Positions 12,401-23,442 of a DNA stretch of 64,000 bases are shown piece by piece. Below the pieces are notes generated by a model. That model was not told the origin of the DNA and did not search any database. It saw nothing but the letters and a program-made list of their open reading frames with translations. Position numbers and translations under genes: made by a program. This DNA is from Peltaster fructicola. Its lineage: Eukaryota; Ascomycota; Dothideomycetes. Numbering within the stretch: position 1 is the first letter of the stretch; the number at the start of each line of letters is the position of its first letter. Where the stretch lies: NCBI GenBank assembly GCA_001592805.2, contig CP051139.1, forward strand, positions 4,092,001 through 4,156,000, in the 5' to 3' direction.

Positions 12401-13116
12401 CGGCCATGACGACCTCAACGATGCCACCATTACATGCGAATCATACCCTCGCCATGAAGACTCGCCAGCCTTTGAGCAAGGGCAATCAGACCCCGAACAC
12501 CGCTGAACGACGTATCATGTCATTGAGCCAGATCGACCACAATCTTCCGTCTGGAGGCAATGCCTACGCAACCACGCCCACACTTGTCGATGGTAGCGCC
12601 AATGGCTTGAAGCGAAGCCATTCTGTCAAGACTGGTTTCAACCGCAAGACATCCTGGGCAGGAACTGGCAAAACCCGTCGAGTCTCAGAATTCAACAAGG
12701 AGAACGAAGCGTTATCTGAGGAGGACGAAGAGGACGATGACTTCCACAGTGTGACCCATCGTGATGACGATGACGGAGAAGAGTTAGACAGCGAGGCTGG
12801 TACTGAAAGACGCACTAGCTATGCTACTGAATCTGGTATCGACCACGATCAACGACCAAGTCTTGCAGGCAGCGAGATGAGCTATGAGACTGGCAGCTAC
12901 CTCGAGGGCAGTGAGATGGATCATCGCGACAGCTTGGCAGGCTCAGAAGCCAACGTTGACAACAATGCCGAGCAGGAGGCCACGAAGCACGTCTTGCGAC
13001 TGGAGGCTCCTCCCACATTGAAACATGTCTACGCACCTCCCAGTGATAGTGGCATTGGGTCAGATCTGCCTACTGCATTGCTCAGTCCTAGCGAGCAAGG
13101 TGTCTTCTTCAAATAG
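6470..13116 (+). CDS. Giant coiled-coil protein with ~20 internal repeats
   Basis: Two exons: 6470-6561 and 6624-13116. The 62-nt intron has a GTGAGT donor, a GCTGACC branch site and a CAG acceptor. Splicing joins an ATG-started 31-residue leader (SSTDRSPSRDR...) to WDSSDPERAPPPLPLPPGS, giving about 2194 aa. The second exon's frame has no ATG before 6595, which supports the upstream start. The first ~340 residues are Ser/Pro-rich and disordered. Then comes predominantly helical, Glu/Lys/Leu-rich sequence, including about 20 degenerate repeats (residues ~596-1170) of the form hydrophobic-xx-hydrophobic-K-x-G/E-L/F-E-x-L. A classical coiled coil with a KHERDALLAQK stretch lies at about 1860-1900. 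The C-terminal ~270 residues are Ser-rich, basic, then strongly acidic. No signal peptide or membrane segment. Probably a scaffold or cytoskeletal/septal type protein; I do not recognise a characterised family. Confidence 0.88.
8317..10032 (+). repeat. Degenerate ~28-31-residue coding repeat array
   Basis: Inside the giant coiled-coil gene, a 12-residue helix motif recurs at a period mostly between 78 and 93 nt. Examples are VLEAVKEGLKDF (8317), ILAVLKEGLEDY (8398), IYEMMQEALKDF (8482), VLDAVKDGLEAL (about 8860), IIDTVKAGLEQL (about 8953), VLDTIRVGLDDL (about 9808) and ILDALKEGFASL (about 9997). I count about 20 units. DNA identity between units is low, so the repeat is old and maintained at protein level. 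Confidence 0.75.
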
Positions 13117-13481
13117 TTGACAGGCTGGAAGGACTTTCTTTGTTTCCAATCCTGTACTTAGCCAGCTTTCATTTTGCAGATAATGATGTGTATGATCCTC
13201 AACAGAATCAAATCAGCCATGCTCGTCTTTCCGATGTGGTGCTCAACTTGACGTCTTGAAGACCGTTGGACGACGGCAGATAATGTAGCCAGGGGCGCTC
13301 AGCATCGAGCGCCCGGACTAGATATAGAGGTGCTGAGAGGCCAATCTCACGACAACTTCATGAAACAGCTTCGTGTCACTTCAGTGGCTGATCAACGTGG
13401 CGAAAATGCGTGATATACAGTGTGCTCTATTCAACCCTCCTCACACCACTAACATTCTATCGATGCTATTTTGTATGCTTA
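13117..13481. other. Intergenic, convergent 3' flanks
   Basis: About 365 bp between the stop of the giant coiled-coil gene (+) and the stop of the esterase gene (-). Expected to hold both 3' UTRs and polyadenylation signals. No gene is visible. Confidence 0.5.
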
Positions 13482-15104
13482 TTAGTAAGCTGAGTTGGTG
13501 AGAAGCAAGAGAGGATCGAAAACGACACATGGGTAGTCGGCGGTGAGGATCTCGTTCTGCTGAGAGAGACCAGCAGTATTGTTGACGCCACCAAGGATAG
13601 CAAGGTCGTTGAAATTCTTGCCATACTGGTTCCAACCAGGACCTTTGCTTGGGTCCTTAGCAAAGCTTGCCCATGCTCCTTGCATGTAGTTTGCGAGCGA
13701 GATCTGATCTGGTGTCACTGACCCGAACTGGTTCTTGACTGGGTATGTGCCAAACACCTCGAAGATCTCTGAAGAGTGATAAGCTCCTACATTTGGATAG
13801 ATAGAAACATCTGGGAATGCTCCATCGTATCTGTAACGCCACACTGGAGCACCGTTCTTCCTGTCCCTGAGAGCGCCAGCCAGGAGAGATGTCGTGCAGG
13901 TGAAGACGAGGTCAGTGGCAATTCTGTCAATAAGGACATAATTGGCCTCGGCGATTGGTGCTGGATAAAGACCACTGAGGTTGAGCCCACTAACATCAAC
14001 GCCAGTGACAGCGAGAACACCGTCGGTCACGGCAGTGCTGTTGTCGATACCAAGTTCACTGAGGAAGATTCTGGCCTCATTGTAGTTTGAGCCGAGCATA
14101 ACTGAGACATTGGCAAAGGTGCCATTCGCAATGTTGAGGTTGGTCTGAGTACCACTGCTAGTACCATCGCCAATCACTGGCTGGAAAGACAGGCTGTTGT
14201 TACCGACGTAATATTGGATCTGTCTGGCATCCTTTCCTTGTAAGCAAGCCAATCGAGTGCTTGGTGTTGTGCAGCCGAAGTGGTTGCTGACGTTGAGGAA
14301 GTTGGCAGTACTGTTACCAGACCCTCCAAACCCAGTTGATTCGAGGATGGCTGCACGGAACGGCAGAGGGCTTGGTGGATTGGCGAGGAGCTGCTTGATC
14401 GAATAGCCTCCAGCTGACTCACCGAACAGAGTGACCTTAGCAGGGTCACCACCGAACTTTGCAATGTTCTGCTGCACCCACTGGAGAGCAAATCGCTGGT
14501 CGAGGAAGCCTGAGTTCTGCTTACCGAAAGGAACATCAGGAGAGTTGGAGAAGCCGAAGATGTTGGTTCTGTAGTTTGGTACAACAACAACAACGTCCTC
14601 GTTGACGGCAAGTGACGAGCCATTGTAGGCGTTGACAGCTGAACCACCGCCGGCAAGGTTACCACCGTATAACCAGAACATGACGGTCTTGAGGCTGGAA
14701 GGGCTGGCATCTGGAGGAGCATAGACCGAGAGGTACAAGCACGATTCGTCCTCGACTGGGTCCGGGCCTCGCACCGGGTTGTTGAAATCAGCCTTCACCT
14801 TCTGGCCGAGTGCACCAGGGCTTTGTTGCTGCAGACAGATTGGCTTGTTGGTCTGCACAGTCAAGGATGCGCTCCATTTCGAAGGCGGGCTTGGTGGTTC
14901 AAATCGACGAGGAGGGTTGCTCGCGAACGGGATACCAATGAAGGCACTGGCGAGGGCAGTAACGCTTGGTTGATTGGAAACACGAGTAGCAGTGCCGATG
15001 AGAACTCCTGATGCGATGGTGACTGTAGGGTTAGCAGCTCGCTTCTCGGGCAGAGCTGCTGCTACAGCCAACAAGGAGCTGATGACTGCTGTGGAGAACA
15101 ACAT
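13482..15104 (-). CDS. Secreted type-B carboxylesterase/lipase
   Basis: Intronless, 540 aa counted from MLFSTAVISSLLAVAAALP, a clean signal peptide. An in-frame codon lies further upstream but would bury the signal sequence, so this ATG is preferred. Carboxylesterase-B features in order: the EDESCLYLSVYAP motif at 118-130, an oxyanion region FWLYGGNLAGG at 143-153 (Tyr where many members have His), the nucleophile elbow GESAGG at 228-233 with Ser230, and the catalytic His region AYHSSEIFEVFG with His443. Several N-glycosylation sequons (NGS, NNS, NST, NVS) fit an extracellular enzyme. It hydrolyses carboxylic esters; lipase versus esterase specificity cannot be read here. Divergent from the MetX-like hydrolase gene across about 1 kb. 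Confidence 0.9.
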   Translation of the reverse strand: MLFSTAVISSLLAVAAALPEKRAANPTVTIASGVLIGTATRVSNQPSVTALASAFIGIPFASNPPRRFEPPSPPSKWSASLTVQTNKPICLQQQSPGALGQKVKADFNNPVRGPDPVEDESCLYLSVYAPPDASPSSLKTVMFWLYGGNLAGGGSAVNAYNGSSLAVNEDVVVVVPNYRTNIFGFSNSPDVPFGKQNSGFLDQRFALQWVQQNIAKFGGDPAKVTLFGESAGGYSIKQLLANPPSPLPFRAAILESTGFGGSGNSTANFLNVSNHFGCTTPSTRLACLQGKDARQIQYYVGNNSLSFQPVIGDGTSSGTQTNLNIANGTFANVSVMLGSNYNEARIFLSELGIDNSTAVTDGVLAVTGVDVSGLNLSGLYPAPIAEANYVLIDRIATDLVFTCTTSLLAGALRDRKNGAPVWRYRYDGAFPDVSIYPNVGAYHSSEIFEVFGTYPVKNQFGSVTPDQISLANYMQGAWASFAKDPSKGPGWNQYGKNFNDLAILGGVNNTAGLSQQNEILTADYPCVVFDPLLLLTNSAY

Positions 15105-15190
15105 GATGACTTGTGATGGAAGAAGGATATCAAGCGCAGTGAAGAGCTGGCTGCTTGATGTCGTCGTTTCGTGGTTGCACAGCTGTCTTC

Positions 15191-15197
15191 TTATACC
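15191..15197 (-). promoter_or_regulatory. Candidate TATA box of esterase gene
   Basis: The minus strand reads GGTATAAG, about 87 bp upstream of the chosen esterase ATG, a usual TATA-to-start spacing in filamentous fungi. Confidence 0.45.
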
Positions 15198-15500
15198 TTC
15201 CATTCAGTTAGATCTGATCTCGATGCCAATACTTCCCCTCACAGGCCTTGTCCTTGTCGTGACAAGTGTCGAGTGACGACGTGGTCAGCTCACCACTGCA
15301 GCAAAGCTTCGAGCTCGTGTTCATGTCTGGTGGGCCTCCGATTCGCTGCATCGTGCTCCTGTAGGATGCATGGTCTCGTGGCAGGCATGTGTAGCTGCGG
15401 TGGAAGCATTGCCCTAATTGTCATCGTGTCGCGATACAAGTAGGGCTAGAGAAAGGATTACAACTTCACGGATGGAGGATGATTTGGAAACACCTACTGT

Positions 15501-15515
15501 GATGATGATGATGAT
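15501..15515. repeat. GAT trinucleotide microsatellite
   Basis: Five perfect tandem GAT units in the divergent promoter region. Short and probably neutral. Confidence 0.8.
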
Positions 15516-16125
15516 GTTGTCGTCGACCACCCGCGCTCATCTTGGGCTGGAAGATGAAGACTGGCACCGCAGTTTGAGGATGGTGTCCTGCTCCCTGCCA
15601 TCAGAGTTCGCTGCGTTGACTGCTGTTTACAGCAAATGCTTGCTGCGTCAGAGTGGTAGTGCGACTGCAGAGGCGTCTCGTATCCTGGTTACCAGGACGG
15701 AAGGATGCCGAAGTCTATTTACAAGCTACAGCACGATCGATGCTCTGTGGGCGCCGTCAGCACTTGAGCCTGGCACATGCATGCCATGCATCCGAAAGAC
15801 TGTTCAAGGCATCTGCTTGCGTGAGGACAGCGCCGTGTCGTACCTCGCTAGGTTGTACGACAAGATCAGGCCTTGCTTGTCAGCGTCGTTCGTCTCGGTA
15901 GCGGCTCGGGTTGGCGTTACGAGCTTGATGTACGGTGGGATGTCTGTACCCGATAGGTCTGCGTCAGGCCCAAGCTATGCAGCATGCGAGCTGGCCAACG
16001 TGCAACGCTCAATGACAGACAAAACCTCAATCACATCCATGATCATGCACAAAGCGAGCGCTTGATAGCCGATCCTGTAGCTATTGTCACGCTGAAGCAA
16101 ATCTGGCTTCGCCAGACTTACAACC

Positions 16126-17319
16126 ATGACACAAGATTACCAAACATATCAACTTGGCGACTTCCCACTGAAGCTTGGCTCGAGCATTCCAGCAGCTGAG
16201 ATTGCGTACAAGACCTTCGGCGATATCAAGAATCCGTTGGTCATCTATCCGTCGTGGTACTCTGGCAAGATCGCTGACAACGAGTGGCTAATCGGCGAGG
16301 ACAAAGCGCTTGATCCTGGCAAGTACTTCATCGTTATAACAGCGTTGTTTGGTAATGGTGAATCCTCTTCGCCAAGCAATCGGTCTGATCTCAAGCCCTT
16401 TCCAGACGTCCTCTTCTACGACAACGTCAGGGCTCAGCATGAGCTAGTTACGAAGAGGCTGGGGCTGAGCCATGCTTTCGCCGTTCTTGGCTGGAGTATG
16501 GGTGCCGGTCAGACGTATCAGTGGATCACGCAATATCCTGACTTCATGGACCTCGCAGTACCTTTCTGTGGCTCGGCGAGAACATCCCTCCACAATCAGG
16601 TCTTCCTAGAAGGTGTCAAAGCGGCTGTGTTGGCTGGTAAGCAAGCCTCCTCGGCGGGCATCAGCAAGGGCGAGATTGTCACTGGTGGGCTCAGAACCTG
16701 GTCGAAAGAGGAGCGTGAGGTCGGCCTGAAAGCTCTTGGTCGCGTATATGCAGGCTGGGGTTTTAGTCAAGCCTTCTATCGAGAGAAGCTTTATGAGACT
16801 TCCCTAGGTTTCGAAGATCTTGACGACTTTATGGTGAACTTCTGGGAGGCTTGGGCTTTGAGTAAAGGTAAGATCGCTCGACTTCGCAGCAACAGGACTG
16901 ACGGAGCAGATCCTGAGAACATGTTGACGATGCTTTTCACTTGGCAATCAGGAGATTGCTCGAAGCAAGACCCGTATAACAGTGACTTTAGCGCAGCCAT
17001 GAAGGGCATAAAAGCCAAAACCTTGGTGTTGCCCTCTAAGACTGATCTGTACTTTCGTGAGTGCTGCAAGGAGGAAGCCGCTATGGCTTGCTGACACGCA
17101 TGCAGCTCCTGAAGATTCTGAGGTCGAGGTACGCAACATGACGCATGGCGTAGGAGAACTTAGGGTATTCCCTAGTATCTGGGGACACTGGGCAGGCGGT
17201 GAGTGATGAATTGAGGAGGTTTAGACTCTGCTGACGATCCCAAAGGACCTGGTGACAGCAAGGAAGATGTCAAGTGGCTAGATGACCAGCTGCGCCAATT
17301 CTTTGCGGCGGTGACATGA
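16126..17319 (+). CDS. MetX-like alpha/beta hydrolase
   Basis: Three exons, 16126-17056, 17106-17198 and 17246-17319, give 365 aa. Both introns start GTGAGT and end in CAG or AAG; GCTGACA and GCTGACG branch sites are visible. The nucleophile elbow GWSMGAGQ places Ser124 in the fold. The acid is in PSKTDLYF and the histidine in FPSIWGHWAGGPGDS, both completed only after splicing, which supports the exon model. The sequence is of the homoserine O-acetyltransferase-like hydrolase group common in fungi. Whether it acts in methionine synthesis or in secondary metabolism is not shown. No targeting signal is obvious. Confidence 0.88.
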
Positions 17320-17642
17320 TCGCTCGGCGGCGACAGGCCTCGAGATCGTGTGTAATTGTTGTTATGACCGCTCCTAAGCAGCTCGGTAGAGCTTCACCCG
17401 CTGGTTGCAGTGACTCACAGGTGTGATGAGGGAGAAGATGCAAAGTACGTGTTTTGTATGAGCAAAAATGTGACCAATCAGAAGTGCCTGTTGGTCAGCC
17501 TACTATCCCGTCAACTGTGATCGCTATCTTCCAACACTGAGATAATCTCACACTCATCGTTATCATGAATCTCGTACTTGAGCTATAGCGTTATACAGAC
17601 CGCAATATCAATGAGCAATACTCATGGATTGTACGCTCCTGG
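17320..17642. other. Intergenic, convergent 3' flanks
   Basis: About 320 bp between the hydrolase stop (+) and the iron permease stop (-). Expected 3' UTRs; no gene seen. Confidence 0.5.
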
Positions 17643-18857
17643 CTAATCAGATATCTCTCTGACAGCACTGGTCGCAGGTGGCTGATCAGCACCAGTCTTC
17701 TTCGACACACCCATGACTTCGATGCCGCTGCTAGCATCACCGTCGCTCGAGGCATCCTCCGCCATCTTCTGCTTGGCCTTCATGAATGGAAGGCGGCCAT
17801 TCTGCTCATGGAACCGCATCAGCACGAAACCGATGATGACAGCCAGCCAGTAAAAGTTGTATGAGAGGACAGAGCCGTAGGTTGCACTGTTTTGCCAACC
17901 GAATAGAGCATTGAAGATACCCCAGCCGCCTCCACCGTTGGATAGGTCTTCTGGGTTGCAGCAGTTGACGTGCCAGACACTCTTGCGAATGTCATAAGAT
18001 CCTGGCCCGCTGCCAATATCGTCCGCATCAGCTGCGATGATCTTGTTCCATTGATATGTCTCAAAGCTCCAAACTGCCTTGCTAAACAGGCCAGCAGCAA
18101 CGAGGTATAAAAAGCAAGTCGACACAATCAAGAACACCTGAAGACGAGCAGTGTTGCCGCCCCTGAGTACAAGTCAGCATTTTGTAACACGACACAGGTT
18201 TGCACTTACTTGTAGATCAGCCAGCCGACGAGGATGCCGCAAAGAAAACCACAGAAGACAGCAAGAGGAAAAGATGTTGCGGGTAGGCCGAGACCAACAC
18301 CACCAATGAAGACAACAGCTTCAAGTCCCTCTCGGAGGACAGTGATGAATGGCAGGATGAACATCGCATAGCGCTCGCACCAACGCTTGAACGCACTTCG
18401 ACGAGTCTCTCCTGCTATGCGATCCTTCTTCTCGACGGCCAGCGCGATCTTTGCTCGCCATTTGTCCTGTAGCTTCGACACTCGCAAGAGCGCCGCTCCC
18501 ATCACCGTGATGATAATGGAAGCAATCAGGCCGAAGACTCCCTCCCAGAGGTCTTCAGCGACGCCGAAATGGTTCTTGCCCAAACCATAGAACGTACCAA
18601 TGAAGGCACCTCCAATGATCAGACATATCAGCAACCCGAGGCCAACACCCCACCAGACTTGCTTGACGAGCTTCTTATGCACAGCTTGGTCTGCAGACGA
18701 GCCCAGAGTCTGCTTCAGGAATGCTAGCAGGACTGAGATGATGATGGCAGTCTCCAAGGACTCTCTGAAGCAAATGAAGAAGACTACGACTTCTCAGCAT
18801 ACCGAACATGCATAGCAAGGGCAACAAACCTGGGATCGCAAACACCTTGTCCGACAT
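17643..18857 (-). CDS. FTR1: High-affinity iron permease
   Basis: Three exons, 18857-18830, 18789-18210 and 18162-17643, give 375 aa. The first intron is only 40 nt with a GTTTGT donor; splicing restores IPVVVFFICFRESLETA, the conserved start of fungal Ftr1. Two REXXE iron-binding motifs are present: RESLE at residues 18-22 and REGLE at 162-166, each in a membrane helix. About seven hydrophobic segments are evident. The C-terminal tail is cytosolic, rich in Asp/Ser. By family knowledge it imports Fe(III) delivered by the Fet3 ferroxidase at the plasma membrane. The divergent neighbour is exactly that oxidase, and the shared promoter has ATCWGATAA sites, so iron repression is likely. Confidence 0.95.
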
Positions 18858-18905
18858 CTTGAAGCTGATTCAGGAAGTGCCTTGCAGTGATGGATGAAAG
18901 ATCTG

Positions 18906-18914
18906 ATCTGATAA
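18906..18914 (+). promoter_or_regulatory. ATCTGATAA iron-GATA site 1
   Basis: Exact ATCWGATAA match about 50 bp upstream of the FTR1 start codon, hence in its core promoter or 5' UTR. Confidence 0.7.
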
Positions 18915-18921
18915 GAAGAGA

Positions 18922-18930
18922 TTATCTGAT
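18922..18930 (-). promoter_or_regulatory. ATCAGATAA iron-GATA site 2
   Basis: Exact match on the minus strand, 7 bp from site 1 in opposite orientation. The pair forms an inverted arrangement near the FTR1 start. Confidence 0.7.
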
Positions 18931-19356
18931 GAGACTTTTAAGCGTGGAGTGAAGGTCGACTTCCACCTCAATCGACCCTGCTATGCCCTTCATTGCTCAC
19001 ACCGAGTTCGGCCGCACCATAGCCAGCTCAACGGTCTCGTAGACCAAGGTCCCTGCGTTGTGGCCCGAAGAAACAGAGTGGTCTGAAGTATGCAAGCTAA
19101 TTGACCCAGTGGAGTATCTCGCGGGGCACAAGCCTTCTCGCCAGCTTGTTCCAGCTCTGCTTGGCAAATCTTGACAATTATGTATCAACGAGGTAGGTCA
19201 AGGCTGGTCTCCTGTTTCCAGGCAGAGGTCACACCTCTGGCTCAATGCTTCACATCAGGCTGTTCACTCTTCGTCGATAGCACCGGGCAAGCTACAATCA
19301 CATGCTGGCATCTGCAATGCCCGAAGCTGTCGGAGGGGTGGTTTTGCTACTTTCGC

Positions 19357-19365
19357 TTATCTGAT
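19357..19365 (-). promoter_or_regulatory. ATCAGATAA iron-GATA site 3
   Basis: Exact minus-strand match in the middle of the shared promoter, about 560 bp before the FET3 ATG. Confidence 0.65.
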
Positions 19366-19439
19366 CTCTAGGCTACCTTCATCCACTCTCTATTGGTCGC
19401 TACACTTCTCTAGCGTAGCCCTGGGCTGATCTTGACTTG

Positions 19440-19448
19440 ATCAGATAA
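19440..19448 (+). promoter_or_regulatory. ATCAGATAA iron-GATA site 4
   Basis: Exact plus-strand match, about 470 bp before the FET3 ATG. Confidence 0.65.
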
Positions 19449-19921
19449 AATTTTTGCCACGCTAATACGACACTTGGTATCCACGCACAACAGCTTTCTG
19501 CATTCAGGATGTCGTGGAAGCGTTGTTGTCCAGCGATTAGCGAGGTCGATATGGTCTCGAGCTCGCGGCGAGCCGTTCAACAAGCTCCGTCAGAATGCCA
19601 TTCACGTTGCCCGCCCTGTCACAAGCTTTGAACTGCTCTAAGTCGACCAGCAACGTGGCATTGGACTATCCCAAGTACTGGTAAGTCTCAATTCACACGG
19701 TCGTGTATGACGAGATTGTGCCGCCAGGTGGCTTGCAAGGGCCTCGTTCGACCCTGCCGAACACCGGTCTCCCACAGGTTGTGGGACGATTGAGCTCAGG
19801 TAGAATTCTTCTATCTTATCAGACAGATCTTATCAATCTTCATTCACTTTGCGGTGAACGAGAGCAACATCATCCTGACCACAGCTGGGTGCCACCCTGC
19901 TACGAGCACTCAGTCTCCAAC

Positions 19922-21853
19922 ATGTCATACTCAAGGTTTCTCACAGTTGCGAGCATCATCGCATTGCTTGGCTCGAGAGTGCAAGCGGCTACTGTCAACT
20001 ACGACTGGAATATCACATGGGTCACAGCAAGTCCGGATGGCTTCACACGACCAGTGATTGGCATAAATGGTCAATGGCCGGTGCCTCTAGTCAACGTCAC
20101 CAAGGGCGATCGTATCGTTGCGACCATTCACAACATGGTTTGTTACAAGAGGAGCGTGCTAGGCTTGGACTGACAGCAACCAGCTTGGCAACCAGAGCAC
20201 TGGTATGCACTTCCACGGCATGTACCAGAACGGAACCAACGAGATGGACGGCGCTGTTGGTGTCACGCAGTGTGGCGTTCCGCCAGGATCATCCATGACA
20301 TACAACTTCACAGTAAGGTGCTTGGCCATCCACGAGAGCGCTCACTTACACTTCCACAGGTTGACCAGCCGGGCACATACTGGTATCACAGTCATATTCG
20401 AGGACAGTACTCAGACGGCATCCGAGGTCAAATGGTTGTGACAGACCCACAAAGTCCTTACAAAGGACAGTATGACGAGGAGATCGCATTCACCTTGTCA
20501 GATTGGTACCACGATCAGATGCCAGACCTGCTATCACAATTCATCTCGGTGACCAATCCTACTGGAGCTGAGCCAGTGCCAGACAACGCATTGATGAACG
20601 ACACTCAGACCTTCAACGTCAGTGTCCTGCCAAACAAGACATACTTGTTCCGCATTGCAAATGTTGGTGCCTTTGCTGGCCAGTACTTCTGGATCGAAGG
20701 CCACAACATGAGCGTTATCGAGGTCGATGGTATCTACACAGAACCTATGACGACGAACATGATCTACCTCACTGCCGCCCAGCGATACAGCTTTCTTGTC
20801 AATACTACCAACGACACCTCTACCAACTTCGCCATGGTCGGCTCCATGGACACAAGTCTGTTTGACGTAGTCCCAGACGCTCTCAACTGGAATGTCACAG
20901 GCTACGTGGTTTACAATGACACTGCCGATCTGCCAAACCCAGCAGAAGTCGACGACTTCGAGCCATTAGACGACTTCACTCTTGTCGCTCAAGATGGTAT
21001 GGCCCTCCTGGACCAGGTTGACTACTCTGTTGAGCTCAATTTGAAGATGGACGACCTCTCTGACGGCGCAAACTACGCTTTCTTCAACGACATCACTTAC
21101 GTAATGCCGAAGGTGCCCACGCTGTACACAGCATTGAGCTCGGGTAACCTTTCAGAGAACGCTGGCATTTACGGCGACGACACCAATGCCTTCTTCCTCG
21201 AGAAGGGCCAAGTGGTCGAGATCGTGCTCAACAACAACGACGCTGGAAGACATCCGTTCCACTTGCACGGCCACAACTTCCAGGCTGTCTACCGTGGTGC
21301 CGAGGACGAAGGAGCGTTTGATCCCACCAATGCCACATATCCTCCCGTACCAATGCGAAGGGATACCTTCATGGTCAATCCAGGCGGAAACTTCGTGATC
21401 CGCTTTGTAGCGGACAACCCTGGCATCTGGTTCTTCCACTGTCACATAGAGTGGCATCTTGTCACTGGCCTAGCCGCAACTATGATTGAAGCTGCGCCAG
21501 AGCTCCAGAAGAGCTTGACAATCCCAGCAGACCATTATCAGGCATGCAAGGACAGCAACACACCATACACTGGTAACGCTGCTGGCAATACAGTCAACCT
21601 TCTCGACCTGAGTGGCGAGAATACAAGTCCAGCGCCGATTCCTGCTGGCTTTACTGCTCGAGGCATCGTTGCGTTGGTGTTCAGCTGCATCGCTGCCTTC
21701 TTGGGCATGGCCGTCATCTCCTGGTAAGGGTTCTCCACACATTACACTTGACACTGCTAACTCTGAAACAGGTATGGAGCTGCCCCGATCACACGAAAGG
21801 ATGTTGTTGCTGCAAGGGAGCGTATCGAAAAAGCTGGTCTGTCAGCTGAATGA
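19922..21853 (+). CDS. FET3: Plasma-membrane multicopper ferroxidase
   Basis: Four exons, 19922-20137, 20184-20312, 20360-21723 and 21772-21853, give 596 aa. A signal peptide (residues 1-22, ending VQAA) precedes three cupredoxin domains. Copper ligands are all present: HFHG (81-84), WYHSH (123-127), HPFHLHGH (413-420) and the HCHIEWHL type-1/type-3 signature (475-482). [10 protein letters not shown] at about 235-244 corresponds to the segment that carries an iron-binding Glu in yeast Fet3. A C-terminal membrane anchor (about 547-570) is followed by a basic cytosolic tail coded partly by the last small exon, as in Fet3 rather than secreted laccases. It oxidises Fe(II) to Fe(III) for the Ftr1 permease encoded next door. 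Confidence 0.95.
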
Positions 21854-23442
21854 TGATGTATGTCTGCATGAAATTCGAGCGAGCGCGTCTTGATACTTGA
21901 AACACACAAAAGCGAGCCATTGTGACATGCAAAGTCGCTTGATGATACTGCCACATGAACTCGGCCATACGTCCGTTTTGTCGTAGAGAGGTGGCACGAG
22001 ATCTTAAGCCGTCTCGGTGTAACCGGTAGATCGGCAGAGGGAGCGTCATTCGTGTCGATCTTTGGCAGTTATCATGCAAAGGACAATGACAAGCCTTGTT
22101 GTATGAAACTGCTTTTCTCGGTTCCCGCAGTCTGGCATCTGGATCCTACCTGCATCGATAGCTCGACAGGGTCAAGCAGCGGCGTTACATCTTCCTGCAG
22201 CCACCACGACTCGACGGCTAGTGGCGTCCAGTAGTCTGCTCGAGCACCAGTGCTGCGAGTGCAACTCCTGGCGAGTCCTGAACTATCTAGGACGAGTTGA
22301 GAAGCTTGGCACGAACCAAATGTGTCGATATCTTGCCAATCGATCAGCAGAGATTCGGCAAAAAGGCACTGTCGAGTAATCTCTAGCGGTATGTATCCGA
22401 ACGAAGAGGAGCTGAACCCTGCAGCATGACAGTGACAATGCATACTACGCAGGTGATGAGCTTGTCCTGGACAGGTTTTTGCTGCATAGACGCATTGCGT
22501 GCACCTCTCAAGAGCCGGCATGCAGTCGATCATTGCGATTAGAGCCTCCGTCCATATACCCTGTCCGTCGGCCCTGCTAGTCCTTGTCATTGGCGTTTCT
22601 GTTTCGCTTTTAAGCGTTGGAGATTCGCAGCGAGGAAGAGCCATTTGACTCTAGCTAGCGGGCAACGCTCCCTAGAGCTCTACCATTCGAGGGAATGTGA
22701 TTGATGCTGCTGGAGAGAAAGTTTGTCGCGGACTGGTGGGAGGAAAGGGCGCGCGTGGACAGAACGAGTGCGGTGGTGGCTTGTTCGCCCCACCAGAATG
22801 GCATTGGCTGCAAAACAGTTCGTCACAAGGAAAAATAGATCTGTGCCTGAAACTAAACACATCGTTTCTTATAAACCTCCTTACCAACCGCCGCCACCAC
22901 CTGCTTGCAAGCGCACCAATTCATTGTTCATGATACTTACGCGCTGTAGGACAAACGAAACGCAGACTTGTTGAGCCTGGTCAAGCAAAAGCGACCTCCT
23001 TCCACTCCTCATCCTGCTGTGCCGCAAGCTCGCATATTCAATGCGTCACATGCACGGCCAGTGTGATTGAACAGAACGATCCTTCGAGTGTGTCGTCAAG
23101 CAGCTATCGTCAATCGAGAGGTGACCACCCCGGCGTGGGACTTATCCCAGTCTCTACAGTGTTTACGGTCGAGACTGAACCAGACTCTATCGAAAGTCTC
23201 ACACGGACAAGCTCACCCATAAGGCTCTCGTGGCGTCGATCCCCAACAGCGATTACTGCAAGTCTGCTGCAAGAGGACATGTGTGCCGTGCTTCCGTAGG
23301 AACATCACGCTCAATCTAGACATCTACTCCAACGCCTTCATTCGAACTGAACGCATACTGCACGCCGCAAAGACAGACTTAAAACCACCGGGAGTCAAGG
23401 GAGCTGCTACAGCCGTTTACACCAACATAACCATCCACCAAC
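21854..23442. other. Intergenic region FET3-pyrG
   Basis: About 1.6 kb. The left part should be the FET3 3' UTR and the right part the pyrG promoter. A 190-codon minus-strand open frame (22072-22644) lacks recognisable motifs and I do not support it. No repeats or RNA genes seen. Confidence 0.5.

Larger units (their letters stand above)
15105..16125. other. Divergent promoter region, esterase / hydrolase
   Basis: About 1 kb between two divergent genes. It contains a candidate TATA element for the esterase (15191-15197) and a short GAT trinucleotide run at 15501-15515. A 215-codon open frame at 15418-16065 (+) covers the run, but its composition (Met run, scattered Ser/Arg/Cys) is not protein-like, so I do not call it a gene. 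Confidence 0.5.
18858..19921. promoter_or_regulatory. Shared FTR1-FET3 bidirectional promoter
   Basis: About 1.06 kb between the two start codons. Four exact matches to ATCWGATAA, the recognition sequence of SreA/Sre-type iron-responsive GATA repressors, lie at 18906-18914, 18922-18930, 19357-19365 and 19440-19448. Two further TTATC cores lie at 19816-19820 and 19830-19834. With even base composition about 0.02 such 9-mers would be expected in this span. No convincing gene lies inside. Confidence 0.8.

Noticed and set aside
14174-14722. 182-codon minus-strand open frame inside the carboxylesterase gene
   Set aside because: Alternative phase of a well-supported coding exon; no independent evidence.
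15418-16065. 215-codon plus-strand open frame between the esterase and MetX-like genes
   Set aside because: The composition is erratic, it spans a GAT microsatellite that reads as a Met run, and no motif or splice context supports it.
13482-17319. Secondary-metabolite cluster made of the esterase, MetX-like hydrolase and nearby genes
   Set aside because: No polyketide synthase, NRPS, terpene enzyme, P450, transporter or cluster regulator is nearby; the two hydrolases alone are not enough.
22072-22644. 190-codon minus-strand open frame between FET3 and pyrG
   Set aside because: No recognisable motif, high Cys/Ser content scattered at random and no promoter context.
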